Part shown: in pieces, positions 1-8,901 of the stretch | Position numbering within the stretch: the first letter of the stretch is position 1 | Layout: each line of letters opens with the position of its first letter | Assembly: GCA_963793415.1 (NCBI GenBank) | Contig: CAWCAC010000002.1 | Coordinates: 1,736,001 to 1,800,000, forward strand | Length of the DNA: 64,000 bases | Reading direction: 5' to 3' | From: CAXMST01 sp963793415 | GTDB taxonomy: Bacteria; Actinomycetota; Thermoleophilia; Solirubrobacterales; 70-9 | Notes under the pieces: generated by a model | Told to the model about the DNA's origin: nothing | Databases searched by the model: none | Seen by the model: the letters and a program-made list of their open reading frames with translations, nothing else | Translations under genes and position numbers: made by a program

Positions 1-606
1 CTCAGCCTCGCCGACCCCGAGTACGACCACATCGTGCCGCTGATGGGGTTCGGTTCGGCCACTCCGTTCGGGACGAGCGCCGCCTACCGACCGACCGACC
101 AGATCACCCTCAGCGACAACGGGCTCTTCGACCTCGGCCCAAACGTGCCGTTCCTCTTCAGCTACGAGCTGAGCCGCTTCGGCAAGAGCCGCAAGCAGGC
201 CTCCGCCGCCGGCGGGCCGCTCTACTCGCTGAAGCGACGGCCACCCAGCTATGGCGTTGCGATCGACGGCCTCGCCGACCGCGAAGGCGTCACCGTTCCT
301 GTCCGCCTCAGCTCTTCGGCGAACGGCGAGGGCCTGCAGAACGACGCGAAGCTGAAGGCGCCTCCGGAGCCGCGCTCAATCGAGCTCACCGCGCACGCGA
401 GGCTGCCGGCCACCGACCGCGCCTACAACGTCTACCTGTACGACAGCTTCAGCGACGTCCCCCGGGAGGGCTTCAACGCCAAGGCCGGGCGGGCGGTTCG
501 CAGCTGGCACGTGCCGGCGGGCCACCCGGGCAAGTGGCGGACGACGATCGAGGCGCTCTCGAGTGAGACGCGCGTGTTCCGCGCCGTGCCGGCGTCCGCA
601 GACTGA
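1..606 (+). CDS. C39/papain-like peptidase family protein, C-terminal part
   Basis: The reading frame is open from the window edge, so the N-terminus is missing; about 201 residues are visible. Near the start is DHIVPLMGFGS, which resembles the segment around the catalytic His of papain/C39-fold cysteine peptidases, followed by a sheet-rich stretch with SDNGLFD and a C-terminal beta domain (residues about 90-200) containing YNVYLYDSF and ending in ETRVFRAVPASAD. I recall similar uncharacterised proteins in bacteria and fungi with the same DHIVP...SDNG pattern. The catalytic Cys would lie outside the window, so peptidase activity cannot be judged. It is convergent with the next gene, 36 bp away. 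Confidence 0.5.
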   Translation, partial: LSLADPEYDHIVPLMGFGSATPFGTSAAYRPTDQITLSDNGLFDLGPNVPFLFSYELSRFGKSRKQASAAGGPLYSLKRRPPSYGVAIDGLADREGVTVPVRLSSSANGEGLQNDAKLKAPPEPRSIELTAHARLPATDRAYNVYLYDSFSDVPREGFNAKAGRAVRSWHVPAGHPGKWRTTIEALSSETRVFRAVPASAD

Positions 607-642
607 GCGCGGAAGCCCGGGAAGCGCGGTGCGCTTGGGTCC

Positions 643-1020
643 TCAGGCGGCTGCCGACGCCGACGAGAGCGACGCGAACAGCTTCACCGCGATCACGGCG
701 AGGATCGCCGCCACGAACAGGCCGACCGCGAGGCCGATGTCGCCCGGCGCCGCCCAGGTAAGCAGGTAGACGCCGACGAAAACGCCGATGAAGACGGATA
801 TCGCCCCGAGCAGGCGCAGCGGCAGCCTGGTGCCGAAGAAGCCGATCGAGCTGCCCCCGTGCAGCGTGCGGACATCCTCGGCGGCCTCGTCGCCGAGCTC
901 CTCGAGGTTGCGCTTGACGAGGCCGGGCTCGCCGTCGTCGTCAGGCTCCTCCTCCCATGGGAATCGCCTGCCCTCGCCCTCGGCGCGCTCCTCATCCTGT
1001 TTGTCCGCGGACCTCTCCAT
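643..1020 (-). CDS. small two-helix membrane protein, unknown function
   Basis: A protein of 125 residues. The first 50 are highly charged (acidic with Arg/Lys, e.g. PWEEEPDDDGEPGLVKR). Two hydrophobic segments follow, about residues 67-88 (LLGAISVFIGVFVGVYLLTW) and 93-115 (GLAVGLFVAAILAVIAVKLF), giving a hairpin membrane protein with a cytosolic acidic head. The ATG start is preceded by a C-run rather than a clear ribosome site on the coding strand. I do not recognise the family. It lies alone between the convergent partial gene and the downstream dehydrogenase operon, which ends 37 bp away on the same strand. Confidence 0.6.
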   Translation of the reverse strand: MERSADKQDEERAEGEGRRFPWEEEPDDDGEPGLVKRNLEELGDEAAEDVRTLHGGSSIGFFGTRLPLRLLGAISVFIGVFVGVYLLTWAAPGDIGLAVGLFVAAILAVIAVKLFASLSSASAAA

Positions 1021-1056
1021 GGGGGACCGATACCCCGCCAGCGCCGGCCGAAAACG

Positions 1057-2229
1057 TCAGGCGTCTACGGGCTCGGGCGCGGATGCGCCGGAGCGCGGAT
1101 CGATCAGGATCTTGGCGTGGCCCTCGGGATCGGCGAGCGCCGTGAACGCCGCGTCGACGCCCTCGAGCCCGACCGTGCCGGTGATCATCGGCCGCGGGTC
1201 GATCTTGCCCTCGGCCAGCATCTGCAGCGTGTCGCGGAACTCGAGCGGGGTGTAGCCGAGCACGAAGCGCAGATCGAGTTCCTTGTTGATCGCCATTGCC
1301 GGCTTGAACTCGTCGGTGCCGACGCAGACGCCGACGACGACTACCCGCGAGAGCAGCGGCGCCTCGTCGACGATGCTGGAGATCACGCCGGGCACGCCGA
1401 CGCACTCGAAGATCACCGGCGCCTTCGGCCTCGCCCCGAGTCGCTCACCGAGCCGCCAGGCGTGCCACCAGCCGACCGGAAGCTTCTCGAGCTTCTCCTT
1501 CGTGCCGACGACGAGCTCGAAGGCGGCCTCGGCGCGGACCAGATGACCGCGCTTCTCGCCGTCGTCGAACGGCGAGGCCTCGGCCGGGTCGATGACGACG
1601 TCGGCCCCGCAGGCGCTGGCCAGGGCGCGGCGCTTGGGCGAGTAGTCGCTGGCGACGACGGTGCGGACGCCCTTCGCCTTCAGGCAGAGGATCACGCCGA
1701 GCCCGACGGGGCCGCAGCCGATCACGATCGCGACGTCCTTCCTGCCGACCTCGCCGCGGCGAACCGCATGCCAGGCGACGGCCATCGGCTCGGTCAGGGC
1801 GGCGACGTCGGGTGCGAGGCCGTTCGGGATCGGCAGCATCATCGATTCCTGCACGATCACCTGCTCGGCATAGGCCCCCGGCGCGTGCGCGGAGAGACCG
1901 GTGCCGTCGACGCCGTGGGGGTTGCGCAGCAGTGGCAGCGCGACCGCCGGCGCGCCGGTGGCGACCTCCTTCCTGCAGCCGGGCCCGTACTCGGCGACCG
2001 AGCCCGAGAACTCGTGGCCGAAGACGAGCGAGTCGGCCGACCGCCCGAGCCGGTCGTAGCCGATCGAGGCGGCGAGATCGGCCCATTCGTCGATTCCGTG
2101 GCGGGCGTGGAGATCGGAGCCGCAGATCCCGCAGCGAACGACCTCGAGCCGCACCTGTCCCTGCGCGGGGTAGCGCTCGGGCAGCTCCTCGACGCTGAGC
2201 TCGGCGTCGTGGCAGACGACCGCCTTCAC
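1057..2229 (-). CDS. zinc-type alcohol dehydrogenase-like oxidoreductase (MDR family)
   Basis: A 390-residue medium-chain dehydrogenase/reductase. Residues 30-41 hold the catalytic-zinc signature CGICGSDLH (Cys36), followed by FGHEFSG and a Rossmann motif GCGPVGLGVILCLKAKG, as expected for NAD(P)-dependent oxidation of an alcohol or polyol. The usual four-Cys structural zinc loop after GHE is not evident: that stretch reads GPGCRKEVATGAPAVALPLL. A roughly 35-residue insertion (VRAEAAFELVVGTKEKLEKL and following) sits in the cofactor domain. The start is GTG at 2229 and overlaps the stop of the thioesterase-like gene (GTGA), so it is the last gene of an operon. The substrate is unknown. Confidence 0.85.
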   Translation of the reverse strand: MKAVVCHDAELSVEELPERYPAQGQVRLEVVRCGICGSDLHARHGIDEWADLAASIGYDRLGRSADSLVFGHEFSGSVAEYGPGCRKEVATGAPAVALPLLRNPHGVDGTGLSAHAPGAYAEQVIVQESMMLPIPNGLAPDVAALTEPMAVAWHAVRRGEVGRKDVAIVIGCGPVGLGVILCLKAKGVRTVVASDYSPKRRALASACGADVVIDPAEASPFDDGEKRGHLVRAEAAFELVVGTKEKLEKLPVGWWHAWRLGERLGARPKAPVIFECVGVPGVISSIVDEAPLLSRVVVVGVCVGTDEFKPAMAINKELDLRFVLGYTPLEFRDTLQMLAEGKIDPRPMITGTVGLEGVDAAFTALADPEGHAKILIDPRSGASAPEPVDA

Positions 2230-2939
2230 CGGTCCCGCTCCTCGGAGCCGTCGGCGGGGGCCACGGCGAGGGTCGCCGCGAGGTTGCCTTCTTCGTCGCT
2301 GATCCAGAGCATGGTGCCGGCGCGGTGCACGATAGCCCGCCCTTGGCCGATCCCGGCCCGGAACTCGGCCTCGAGGACCAGCGGCCGATCCGCGGGCACG
2401 CTCAGGTCGAGGTACTCCTCGGCGACCTGCCAGTACCAGAGGTTGCTGACATGACCGGCGAGGTCGATGTCGGAGCGGCCGAAGTGCCAGGAGAGCTGCT
2501 CGGCGCCGGCGGGGGGCTCGGCTGGATGCCGCAGCGAGCTGCGCGCCCTGCGGTCGCCGGCGCTGGGACCGTAGATCTCCTCGAACGCCGCCGGCAGCCG
2601 CGACGGCAGCCGCGTCTCGGGATCGACGTGGATCCAGATCGCGACCGACTCGACGTCGGCCCCGGCGTCGCCGGCGATCGTGCTCGATCGCTCCGCGACG
2701 GTCTTCGCCTTGGCGCTGCACCAGGTCCGCACCTCGAGCGCCTCGGGGAAGACCGGCATCCGCCGGATCGTCAGCGCGAGGCGCCGGATGATCCAGAATG
2801 CCTCGGCTCCGAAGCCGGAGTCGAGGCCGTCGGCGAACGCGGTCTCCTGCAGCCAGCGGGCCACCGCCGCCGGATGGGCCCGGCCCTCGCCGTCGACGTC
2901 GGCGGCTCCGGCCCGGTGGGTGTCGGCGAACGTACGCAT
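2226..2939 (-). CDS. acyl-ACP thioesterase-like (double hotdog) protein
   Basis: A 237-residue protein with the layout of acyl-ACP/acyl-CoA thioesterases: a first hotdog domain (about 15-130; FWIIRRLALTIRRMPVFPEALEVRTW) and a second (about 145-230) with SDIDLAGHVSNLWYWQVAEEYL, which matches the D-x-N-x-H-x-N/W-Y region of the family. The expected role is hydrolysis of acyl thioesters in the cytosol. The ATG start at 2939 overlaps the stop of the upstream FAD oxidoreductase (ATGA), and its own stop overlaps the dehydrogenase start, so the three proteins are translationally coupled. Substrate chain length cannot be inferred. Confidence 0.75.
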   Translation of the reverse strand: MRTFADTHRAGAADVDGEGRAHPAAVARWLQETAFADGLDSGFGAEAFWIIRRLALTIRRMPVFPEALEVRTWCSAKAKTVAERSSTIAGDAGADVESVAIWIHVDPETRLPSRLPAAFEEIYGPSAGDRRARSSLRHPAEPPAGAEQLSWHFGRSDIDLAGHVSNLWYWQVAEEYLDLSVPADRPLVLEAEFRAGIGQGRAIVHRAGTMLWISDEEGNLAATLAVAPADGSEERDR

Positions 2940-4420
2940 CAGCTGTCGAACCCGAGCCCGAGCCGCTCCAGCAGTCGCAGCCACAGGCCCGGCCGGCCGC
3001 CCTTGCGGTCGGCCGCGGCAAGCCGTCCGCGGGTGAACTGGACCACGGCCCAGCGCAGCGGCTCGGGTGGGAACGGGACCGGCTTGGTGCGGACGTAGCG
3101 GAGTCGCGTCGCCTCGGAGTCGACCCCGTCGGCGAGGTCGAGGGCGACGCCGGCGGCGAAGCGGGAGGCGCCGACGCCGAGGCCGGTGTAGCCGCCGGCA
3201 AAGACAGCCTTGCCGCCGTGCCGGACATCGAAGAAGGCCGAGAAGCGGCTGCACGTGTCGATTGCGCCGCCCCACTTGTGCGAGAAACCGATCCCGCGCA
3301 GGCTCGGGAACGTCGCGAAGAAGTTCCGCGAGAGGGCGCCGAACGTCTCGTCGTCGGTGTCGAGCCGCGCGGCGACCGGGCCGCCGTAGCGGTAGACCGC
3401 CTCGAACCCGCCCCAGAGGATTCGGTCGTCGTCGGTGAGGCGGTAGTAGTGGAACTGATTGCCGCAGTCGCTGATCCCCTGGCGGGAGCGCCAGCCGATC
3501 TCCGCGAGCTGCTCGGGAGTGAGCGGTTCGGTGACGAGTACGTAGTCGTAGACCGGCACGATGTAGCGTCGCAGCGATCGGACCAGGGGCGGGTAGGCGC
3601 TGGTCGCGAGGATCGCCCGCCGCGCCGTCACGGTTCCCGAGCCGGTCGCGACCTCGACCGAGTCTCCAGCGTCCTCGATCCCCTTCGCCGCCGAGCGCTC
3701 ATGGATCTCGACGCCGAGCCCGTCGGCCGCGGCAGCAAGCCCGTCGGCGAGCTTCGCGGGGTCGACCAACGCCGAGCCGGTCCGGTCCCAGATCGCCGCC
3801 AGGTAGGTCGGCGATCCGACCTCGGCACGGACCGCCTCCGCATCGAGAACGTCGACCTCGTGGCCGTGTGCGGCGAGGATCTCTGCCTCCTCGGCGAGCG
3901 GCGCCACCTGGTAGTCGGAAACGGCGACGTGGAGCTCGCCGTTCTCCTCGAAGTCGCAGTCGATCCGGTGCCGTGCGAGATCAGCCTTGAGCCCCTCGAA
4001 GTTCTCGATGCCGAGCCGCTCGAGCGCCTCTACTTCGTCGGCGAAGCGGCTCATCCCGTTCTCGATCCCGTGCGTGATCGAAGAGGAGAGAAAGCCGCCG
4101 TTGCGGCCGCTGGCGCCGGCACCGATCGTCTCGGCCTCGAGCAGGACGACCCGGCGCCCCGGGTCGCGCGTCTTCGCCTGCAGCGCCGTCCAGAGGCCGG
4201 TGAAGCCGCCGCCGACGACGCAGAGGTCGGTCTCGGTCGATCCCGCGAGGGGCGCATAGGAGCGGGGCACCGGCCGGCGATCGAGCCAGAACGGGCGTGG
4301 CACGGCTCCGGCGAACGCCTCGCGTTCGGTCGCGGTCGGCGGCGCGTCGGGCCAGGCGGAGGGTGACTCGGAGCTCCGGGGCGGCAACGGCGTCGATCCT
4401 ACAGCCGCAGGCCGGCTCAA
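2939..4420 (-). CDS. FAD-dependent oxidoreductase (DAO/amine oxidase-like family)
   Basis: A 493-residue flavoprotein. After a roughly 45-residue Pro-rich N-terminus comes the dinucleotide-binding motif CVVGGGFTGLWTALQAK (about 65-82), then GASGRNGGFLSS, typical of the glycine oxidase/gamma-glutamylputrescine oxidase group, and a C-terminal FAD contact FAGGYTGLGVGASRFAAG. It should oxidise an amine or amino acid with release of H2O2 or transfer of electrons. The start chosen is TTG at 4420, which overlaps the sulfatase stop (TTGA); a start nearer the FAD domain is possible. Its neighbours (thioesterase-like, MDR dehydrogenase) do not define the substrate. Confidence 0.8.
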   Translation of the reverse strand: MSRPAAVGSTPLPPRSSESPSAWPDAPPTATEREAFAGAVPRPFWLDRRPVPRSYAPLAGSTETDLCVVGGGFTGLWTALQAKTRDPGRRVVLLEAETIGAGASGRNGGFLSSSITHGIENGMSRFADEVEALERLGIENFEGLKADLARHRIDCDFEENGELHVAVSDYQVAPLAEEAEILAAHGHEVDVLDAEAVRAEVGSPTYLAAIWDRTGSALVDPAKLADGLAAAADGLGVEIHERSAAKGIEDAGDSVEVATGSGTVTARRAILATSAYPPLVRSLRRYIVPVYDYVLVTEPLTPEQLAEIGWRSRQGISDCGNQFHYYRLTDDDRILWGGFEAVYRYGGPVAARLDTDDETFGALSRNFFATFPSLRGIGFSHKWGGAIDTCSRFSAFFDVRHGGKAVFAGGYTGLGVGASRFAAGVALDLADGVDSEATRLRYVRTKPVPFPPEPLRWAVVQFTRGRLAAADRKGGRPGLWLRLLERLGLGFDS

Positions 4421-6255
4421 CTGCAGATCTTGATCCGGCTCGTGATCGTGATCATGCGACCGTCGAGCAGGGTCGCGTCGACCGAGATCTGCGGCTTGCG
4501 CGCTGCTTTCAGCAGCGACGGGCGCAGCCGCGTCTCGAACGGCGGCTCGACGACGTCGCCGGCGCGGCGGCCTTCGACTCTGAACTCGGCCTCGACCAGC
4601 GGCATCTCGTCCGTCTTGCGCGGCAGCTTCGCGGTGACCGAATCAGGCAGCAGGCATTCCTTAAGGCCGTTGCCGTTCCGCTTCGGCTCCTGTTTGCCGG
4701 AGATCTCGAGCGTCAGCCGCGGCTTCAGCCGGCACTCGCTACCCGCGCAGTCGCGCAGCGTCGCGAGCCTGCCGGCGAGCGCCAGCTTGACCTTCTGGTA
4801 GTCGGGGTTGCGGCGTTGGTTCTCGAGCTCATAGGGGTCGAGCTCGAGGTCGTAGAGCTCGACCTCGCCGGTTGCGTTCTCGACGTACTTGTATCGCTCG
4901 GTCCGGATCGCGGAGTACTGGATCCCGGCCGGCTCGCCGTCCTCTCCGATCGAGGAGAACTGCTCGATCAGGACTTCGCGACCGCGGTAGCGATCGGGAC
5001 GCTGGGCCAATGGGATCAACGAGCGTCCATCGACCTCGACCAGCGGAAAGGCGCCGGCGACATCGGCGAGGGTCGGGGCGAGGTCGGTGTTGACGGCCAT
5101 CTCCTCGACCGTGACCCCTTCCGGGATCTCGGGCCCGCGCATCAGCAGCGGCACCCGCGCTGCCTCCTCGTAGACGCGGTTCTTGCCGTTCGGGATCCGG
5201 TGTTCGCCGCCAAAGAAGCCGTTGTCGGAGGTGTAGATGATCAGTGTGTTCTTGAGCTCGCCGCTCTTGCGGAGCGCACCGACGATCCGCTGCACGCCCT
5301 CGTCGATCGCCAGCAGTGATTCCGCGCGGCAGTGGAAGCTGCGGTCGATCCGCAACAGCTGCTCCTCGGTGAGCGGGGCGCGCCGGCGGATCGAGAGCGG
5401 CTTATCGCTCGTGTCGGCCTCGTTGAAGTTGGGGGGCACCGGCGTCGGTTCCGCGGCGAGGTCGCCGATGTGGCGCTTCGCGGGCTTGGCGGAGCCGGCG
5501 CAGACGCTCGGGCCGCTGCCCTGGTTCGGCTGAGGCGCGCCGCTGTGGGGCGCGAGATAGGCGAGCGAGAGGAAGAAGGGCTCGGGATCCTGCGCGCGCC
5601 GGTCGATGATCTCGACCGCCTTGTCCGTGTAGACGTCGGTCGAGTAGGAGGCGGGGTCGGCCGGGTTGTCGGGATCCTCGAGCGGATTGCCGTACTGGAC
5701 GTTCTCGCCGTCCTCGAGCAGTGTGTAGCCGTAGAACTTGTAGGTGTCCTTGGAGCCGTGCCATTCCGTCCAGCCGGGCGGGACTCCGACCGGGCTCTCC
5801 TCGTAGCCGTTCAGGTACTTGCCGATGTGCGCCGTGTAGTAGCCGGCGTTCTCCATCCAGACGGGGAGCGCGGTCTCGGAATCGAGTCGGTCGAAGCCGC
5901 CGAGCGGCACGTCCTTGTTGCCGAGGACACCGTGGTTGTGGGCGTACTGGCCCGTCAGCAAAGTCGCTCGCGACGGACAGCACAGCGGCCAGCTGGCGAT
6001 GCTGACGGGAAAGGTCGCGCCTTTCTCTCCGATCAGCTGCTCGGTATGCGGCATGAACCGCATCGAGTCGAGCGTCTGGTCGTCGCTTTCGATCAGGACC
6101 ACGTTCGGTCGCTCGTCGGTGGTCCCATCGCCCGCGGTGCTGCCGGGCGCGGCGCTCGCCGGCGGGGTGGAGGCCGATCCGAGCCCGAGCGCGAGCAGGA
6201 CGGCGACCGCGGCGACGGCCGCGGCGATCACGCCGGTCAGCGACCGGCTCGGCAT
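4417..6255 (-). CDS. secreted sulfatase (type I, formylglycine-dependent)
   Basis: A 612-residue protein beginning with a signal-type segment (MPSRSLTGVIAAAVAAVAVL) and an Ala/Ser/Pro linker. The sulfatase core starts at PNVVLIESDDQTLDSM (metal-binding Asp pair) and carries the activation motif LCCPSRATLLTG, with Cys92 as the residue that a formylglycine-generating enzyme would convert. Further family motifs are HIGKYLNGY and YTSDNGFFGGEHR. The last 110 residues form an extra domain with paired Cys. The ATG at 6255 was chosen because it starts the signal peptide; an in-frame TTG at 6294 would add 13 residues. The stop overlaps the oxidoreductase start. The likely role is hydrolysis of sulfate esters outside the cell. 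Confidence 0.88.
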   Translation of the reverse strand: MPSRSLTGVIAAAVAAVAVLLALGLGSASTPPASAAPGSTAGDGTTDERPNVVLIESDDQTLDSMRFMPHTEQLIGEKGATFPVSIASWPLCCPSRATLLTGQYAHNHGVLGNKDVPLGGFDRLDSETALPVWMENAGYYTAHIGKYLNGYEESPVGVPPGWTEWHGSKDTYKFYGYTLLEDGENVQYGNPLEDPDNPADPASYSTDVYTDKAVEIIDRRAQDPEPFFLSLAYLAPHSGAPQPNQGSGPSVCAGSAKPAKRHIGDLAAEPTPVPPNFNEADTSDKPLSIRRRAPLTEEQLLRIDRSFHCRAESLLAIDEGVQRIVGALRKSGELKNTLIIYTSDNGFFGGEHRIPNGKNRVYEEAARVPLLMRGPEIPEGVTVEEMAVNTDLAPTLADVAGAFPLVEVDGRSLIPLAQRPDRYRGREVLIEQFSSIGEDGEPAGIQYSAIRTERYKYVENATGEVELYDLELDPYELENQRRNPDYQKVKLALAGRLATLRDCAGSECRLKPRLTLEISGKQEPKRNGNGLKECLLPDSVTAKLPRKTDEMPLVEAEFRVEGRRAGDVVEPPFETRLRPSLLKAARKPQISVDATLLDGRMITITSRIKICS

Positions 6256-6378
6256 CTCTCGCTCGTTCGATTTCAAAGCAGTACCGGTCAACAATTCGCA
6301 ACCCCGCCGATCGCAGAAAGTAGCGCGCGGGGCGGCGCCGGCGGCCGGTTTGCGGCCGCCGTGGACGGGTCATCCCAA

Positions 6379-6384
6379 TAGGCT
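6379..6384 (+). promoter_or_regulatory. candidate -10 box of a leaderless promoter (acyl-CoA dehydrogenase)
   Basis: TAGGCT lies 6 nt before the ATG at 6391, with no Shine-Dalgarno between. This spacing would place the transcription start at or next to the start codon. No convincing -35 hexamer is visible. Confidence 0.5.
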
Positions 6385-6390
6385 GCGCCG

Positions 6391-7587
6391 ATGAGCGCCA
6401 CAGCCCCACGGGATCAGTCCGAGCCAGTCATTCCCCTCGTCCCCAGCCACGAAGAAACGATGCTTCGCGAGGCGGTCGCCGGCATCGCCGGCGAGTACGG
6501 CCCCGCCTACATGCTGCGGTGTACTGACGCCGGCGAGCCGCCGACCGAGCTCTGGGACGCGCTCGCCGAGAAGGGCTACTGCGGTGTCAACCTGCCGGAG
6601 GAGTTCGGCGGCGGCGGCCTCGGCATGACCGGGCTCGCCGCGGTCCAGGAGGAGCTGGCGCTGCAGGGCTGCACGCAGCTGTTGCTGGTTGTCTCACCGG
6701 CGATCGCCGGTTCGATCCTCGTCTCTCGAGGCAGCCGTACTCAGCAGGAGGAGTGGTTGCCGGGCATCGCCAGGGGAACGACCCGGATCTCGTTCGCCGT
6801 GACCGAGCCTGACGCCGGCACGAACACGCACAACATCACCACGCGGGGGAAGGAGACCGCCGACGGGACCTGGACACTGCGCGGCCAGAAGACTTACATC
6901 TCCGGCGTCGAGCACGCGACCCACATCCTGATCGTCGCCCGACAGGAGCTCGAGGGCGGCGAGCTCGGGCTGCCGTTGCTGTTCATCGTCGACGTCGACG
7001 CCGCCGGGCTGACGCGCGAGTACATCCCGACAGCGCTGCGGCTTCCCGACCGTCAGTGGACGCTCTTCATCGACGGGATCGAGGTCGGTGAGGAGCGGCT
7101 GATCGGAGGCACGACCGGCGGCCTCGGGGCACTGTTCGACGGGCTCAATCCGGAGCGGATCATGGCCGCGGCCGGCTCGATCGGAGCGGGCGATCGCGCC
7201 CTGCGGCAGGCCGCCGAGTACGCGCGCGAGCGCCAGGTCTGGGGCAAGCCGATCGGTACGCACCAAGGCCTCTCGCACCCGCTCGCGCAGTGCAAGGTCG
7301 ACCTCGAACTGGCGCGGCTGATGACCCACAAGGCGTGCGCCCTCTACGACGCCGGCTTCAAGGGAGCGGGGGAGAGCTCGAACATGGCCAAGTACGCGGC
7401 GGCGGAGGCCTGCGTCGAGTGCGTCGATCAGGCGATCCAGGTCCACGGCGGCAACGGCGTCGCCCTCGAGTACGGCCTCACCGACATGTGGTGGGGAGCG
7501 CGGCTCAACAAGATCGCCCCGGTCAGCCGCGAGATGATCCTCAACTACGTGGCCGAGCACTCCTTGGGATTACCCAAGTCCTACTAG
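6391..7587 (+). CDS. acyl-CoA dehydrogenase
   Basis: A 398-residue flavoenzyme with the three ACAD domains: N-terminal helical (1-135), beta domain with FAVTEPDAGTNTHNITT and LRGQKTYISGVEHA (about 140-245), and C-terminal helical domain with GAGDRALRQAAEYARERQVWGKPIG and IQVHGGNGVALEYG. It should oxidise an acyl-CoA to the 2-enoyl-CoA, passing electrons to ETF. The usual catalytic segment near the C-terminus (EGT-E-I) is replaced by APVSREMILNYVAEHSLGL, so catalytic-base placement may differ; some ACAD subfamilies share this ending. It is divergent from the sulfatase operon and followed closely by apt. Confidence 0.9.
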   Translation: MSATAPRDQSEPVIPLVPSHEETMLREAVAGIAGEYGPAYMLRCTDAGEPPTELWDALAEKGYCGVNLPEEFGGGGLGMTGLAAVQEELALQGCTQLLLVVSPAIAGSILVSRGSRTQQEEWLPGIARGTTRISFAVTEPDAGTNTHNITTRGKETADGTWTLRGQKTYISGVEHATHILIVARQELEGGELGLPLLFIVDVDAAGLTREYIPTALRLPDRQWTLFIDGIEVGEERLIGGTTGGLGALFDGLNPERIMAAAGSIGAGDRALRQAAEYARERQVWGKPIGTHQGLSHPLAQCKVDLELARLMTHKACALYDAGFKGAGESSNMAKYAAAEACVECVDQAIQVHGGNGVALEYGLTDMWWGARLNKIAPVSREMILNYVAEHSLGLPKSY

Positions 7588-7594
7588 AGCGCCG

Positions 7595-7600
7595 TACGCT
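7595..7600 (+). promoter_or_regulatory. candidate -10 box of a leaderless promoter (apt)
   Basis: TACGCT lies 6 nt before the TTG start at 7607, in the 19-bp gap after the acyl-CoA dehydrogenase. It matches the spacing seen at several other genes here. Confidence 0.4.
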
Positions 7601-7606
7601 GATTCC

Positions 7607-8131
7607 TTGAGCCTGCTCGATCACATCACGAGCCATGAGGACTGGCCTTCGGCGGGGATCGTCTTCCGGGACCTGAACCCGATCTACCGGGATCCGGGCC
7701 TGATGGCCGAGGCGGCGGCCGCGCTTGCAAGGGTTGCCTCGGACCTGGGCGAGTTCGCGCTGGTCGTCGCGCCGGAGGCGCGCGGCTTCATCCTCGGGCC
7801 GATGCTCGCCCGCGAGATCGGTGCCGGCTTCGTCCCGGTCCGCAAGCCGTCGAAGCTGCCGCCGCCGGTGCGCAGCCACGAGTACCAGCTCGAGTACGGG
7901 CTCGACCGGCTCGAGATCCAGGCGCACCCGCTCGTCGATGCCGGCCCGATCCTGATCTACGACGACGTGCTCGCGACTGGTGGCACGGCGACCGCGACGG
8001 CGCGACTGGTCGAGGGCCTGGACGGCGACCCGGCCGGCTTCGCCTTCCTGCTCGAGCTCTCCGAGCTCGAAGGCCGGGCGCGACTCGAGGTGGGGACGCG
8101 TCTGCCGGTCGGCGCCGCGCTCGTCGCCTAG
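7607..8131 (+). CDS. apt: adenine phosphoribosyltransferase
   Basis: A 174-residue purine-salvage enzyme that converts adenine and PRPP to AMP. The N-terminal SAGIVFRDLNPIY matches the Apt family segment PxxGIxFRDI, and the PRPP loop ILIYDDVLATGGTATA (about 119-134) is the 13-residue type I phosphoribosyltransferase motif. The length is typical of Apt. The start is TTG at 7607; no upstream in-frame ATG fits the family N-terminus. The TAG stop shares the CTAG palindrome with the stop of the convergent DUF547 gene, so the two coding regions overlap tail to tail. Confidence 0.92.
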   Translation: MSLLDHITSHEDWPSAGIVFRDLNPIYRDPGLMAEAAAALARVASDLGEFALVVAPEARGFILGPMLAREIGAGFVPVRKPSKLPPPVRSHEYQLEYGLDRLEIQAHPLVDAGPILIYDDVLATGGTATATARLVEGLDGDPAGFAFLLELSELEGRARLEVGTRLPVGAALVA

Positions 8132-8898
8132 GACGGGCCGGTGGGCGCCGCAACCCGCCAGTCGAACTTCGCATAGCCGACCGCCGGCCGACCGCCGGCC
8201 GCGAGCAGCGCCGCCAGCGCCGGCAGCCGTTCGGCCGCGAACGCCAACCGCGCCCCGGTGCCGCCGAAGTCGGAGCCGTAGAGCTTGATCAGGCCGGGGA
8301 GCTCGACCTTCGCCGCCTCGGCGTCGACGTCGGTCTCGCCCTCGAGATAGGCACGGGTCGCGGACTCGAGCAGCTCGTCGCACGAGCCGGCCTCGAAGAC
8401 CCTGATCGGCGGGCAGGAGCGGGCGCCGCAGTTGAGCGCGAAGTGGATCCGCGGGTCCGGGGCGCTGGGAAGCGCCGCGAGGCGCGGGTCCCGATCCCGC
8501 AGCGGCGCGCGCAGGCCGCCCGGCGGCCGCCGGTTGCCGCGAAGGATCCCGTGCTCGATCAGATTCAGGCTGTAGGCGCGGCCGCCGACGTCGAAGGCGT
8601 AGGCGCCGAACGACCGGATCCCGAGCAGGACGCTGCCGCGGAACGGATGCTCGGCGGTGATCCTCAGAAGCAGCGCGTTGTAGACGTTGATCCAGAATGC
8701 GACGCGGGCGTCGTCGCCACGGATCGCCGCCGGATCGACGCGCGCGAGCCGCGCTGCGAGATCGCCGGCGCGGCCGCTCACCTCGCGCCGCTGCCGCAGC
8801 GTCGCTTCGATCAGCGCCGCCGAGAGCGCGACCGGGTCCGACTCCGGCTCGCCGGGACGGCCGAGGCCGGCGGCGGGGACGTTCAGGGTCCGGGCCAC
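8128..8898 (-). CDS. DUF547 domain protein
   Basis: A 256-residue protein whose middle carries the DUF547 signature: DARVAFWINVYNALLLRIT (about 63-81), LNLIEHGILRGNRR and IHFALNCGARSCPPIRVF (about 147-164). The conserved Cys-Gly-Ala-Arg-Ser-Cys-Pro stretch and invariant His/Asn suggest an enzyme active site, but no biochemical role is established for the family. No signal peptide is visible. The start is GTG at 8898, 3 nt after the stop of the upstream membrane protein, so the two are probably one transcript. The stop overlaps that of apt. Confidence 0.85.
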   Translation of the reverse strand: MARTLNVPAAGLGRPGEPESDPVALSAALIEATLRQRREVSGRAGDLAARLARVDPAAIRGDDARVAFWINVYNALLLRITAEHPFRGSVLLGIRSFGAYAFDVGGRAYSLNLIEHGILRGNRRPPGGLRAPLRDRDPRLAALPSAPDPRIHFALNCGARSCPPIRVFEAGSCDELLESATRAYLEGETDVDAEAAKVELPGLIKLYGSDFGGTGARLAFAAERLPALAALLAAGGRPAVGYAKFDWRVAAPTGPS

Positions 8899-8901
8899 GG
8901 C

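Noticed and set aside
859..2454. Long plus-strand open frame of about 530 codons over the dehydrogenase and thioesterase genes
   Set aside because: It is a mirror frame produced by GC-rich codon bias; its translation is Arg/Asp/Gly/Ala-rich with no domain, while the minus-strand frames carry clear motifs.
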